A stretch of DNA of 6,950 bases, from positions 1 to 6,950 of the forward strand of contig JAHJBD010000145.1 in assembly GCA_018813725.1 (NCBI GenBank). The letters are read 5' to 3'. The stretch is from Nanobdellota archaeon (GTDB lineage Archaea; Nanobdellota; Nanobdellia; Woesearchaeales; JAHJBD01). The notes beneath the pieces were generated by a model. The model was not told the DNA's origin. It saw only the letters and a program-made list of their open reading frames with translations, and ran no database searches. This document shows, piece after piece, positions 6,188 to 6,950 of this stretch. Every line of letters starts with the position of its first letter. Position 1 is the first letter of the stretch. The translations under genes were made by a program, and so were the position numbers.

Positions 6188-6950
6188 ATGGGAGCAAGTA
6201 CAACAGTTAGGACGTATAATCCAAAGTATATGGCAAGGAGCACAACTGCCAAGGAAGTTGCAGGTGCAACATTAGAAACTTTGGTCGAGGCAGGAAAGCA
6301 AGCACTTCATGCAGCTAATCCTCTAAGAGATATTAAAAACACTTATGTTGCTGCAAAAAACCTTGTAAAGGAAAGGCCAACCTGGGAAAAATATAAAGAA
6401 AACCTAAAGCAAGGTAAATTCTTAGGTGAGGGTAACCTTGCAACACTATTATTCAATACTGGCATGGTAGCCACAGGAATGTATGTACCGTTGCTCGTGA
6501 CAAGAGCTGCTATCGGTGCTGGCGCATACCTTGGAAAAGAGGCAATAAGCCATGATAAGACAAGAGGTACTATTGCTGATGTTGTGGATAAGCTATCTTG
6601 TGTTCCTGCAGCTGTAGGAGCATGTGTAGGTGTGCCTTATGCAGAGACAAGAAAGGCTTTGTCAAAATATAACACCAATAATGCGCTTAAAAAACTTCAT
6701 GATGATGATTATTTCAAGCAGAAAGTATTTCCAGTAGCTCTTGAAGCTGCTATCGGGCTTAAAGGATATGGGACGCTTGTGGGAGCGAAATACGGGGCAA
6801 AGATAGGAGGAAAGCTTGCTGAGAAAGTTCACGAGAATTCTAGATGGAAAGGTGCAAGGTACATAGCAGATAAAGTTGGCAAAGGGCTTGGCATTGCAAG
6901 CAATTTCTTTGGAGATGTTTTATCAGCACTTGTGTTCAAGCATGGTGTAC
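6188..6950 (+). CDS. Unrecognised Ala/Gly-rich protein with glycine zipper (3' end beyond window)
   Basis: An open frame starts at ATG 6188 and continues to the right edge without a stop (254 residues visible). An in-frame TAA at 6170-6172 leaves 6188 as the first available start. I do not recognise a family. The first 80 residues are mostly polar and probably helical. Hydrophobic, small-residue segments follow at about 84-118 and 137-151. Residues 180-210 hold a regular glycine zipper (G195, G199, G203, G207, each four apart) with lysines on the other face. A further G-rich amphipathic stretch lies at 228-242. Such spacing suits helices that pack tightly in or on a membrane, but that is inference. 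There is no N-terminal signal peptide and no Shine-Dalgarno. Codon use looks like its neighbours, and the long uninterrupted frame supports it being real. Confidence 0.75.
   Translation, partial: MGASTTVRTYNPKYMARSTTAKEVAGATLETLVEAGKQALHAANPLRDIKNTYVAAKNLVKERPTWEKYKENLKQGKFLGEGNLATLLFNTGMVATGMYVPLLVTRAAIGAGAYLGKEAISHDKTRGTIADVVDKLSCVPAAVGACVGVPYAETRKALSKYNTNNALKKLHDDDYFKQKVFPVALEAAIGLKGYGTLVGAKYGAKIGGKLAEKVHENSRWKGARYIADKVGKGLGIASNFFGDVLSALVFKHGV

Overview
The window reads as an archaeal chromosome segment. The evidence is an archaeal/eukaryotic-type ribosomal protein eS1 (S3Ae), TATA-box promoters placed 25-29 bp upstream of start codons with no Shine-Dalgarno (leaderless transcripts), and a low-GC, compact layout. 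A bacterial-type gyrase B subunit, a lone ParA, and small unrecognised membrane or alanine/glycine-rich proteins would suit a DPANN-type archaeon (for example the Woesearchaeota/Pacearchaeota grouping). That finer placement is inference and cannot be settled from this sequence alone.

Layout, left to right. Bases 2-46 look like the last codons of a gene entering from the left. A secreted lipoprotein follows (131-991, + strand): an N-terminal lipobox, a DUF4382-like beta domain with an Asp-rich loop, a long Pro/Ala/Glu linker and a C-terminal beta part. A ZIP-family metal transporter (1087-1857, +) comes next and overlaps tail-to-tail by 4 bp with a ParA/Soj ATPase (1854-2618, -). Upstream of parA on the minus strand are eS1 (2728-3492, -) with an acidic C-terminal tail, and gyrB (3533-5419, -). 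A 172-bp divergent promoter region separates gyrB from a five-helix membrane protein (5592-6122, +). The last gene (6188 to the window end, +) is open at the right edge and encodes an alanine/glycine-rich protein with a glycine-zipper segment.

How the genes relate. The minus-strand block gyrB - eS1 - parA is housekeeping (DNA topology, translation, probable DNA partitioning). Each gene has its own recognisable promoter, so it need not be one operon. The plus-strand genes concern the cell envelope: a lipoprotein, a metal transporter and an unknown membrane protein. No tRNA, rRNA, CRISPR array, insertion sequence or integrase was seen. The strongest general signal is promoter geometry: several genes appear leaderless, while parA and the lipoprotein gene have real Shine-Dalgarno leaders. 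I found no clear new multi-gene system. The least explained parts are the two rightmost plus-strand genes and the lipoprotein.
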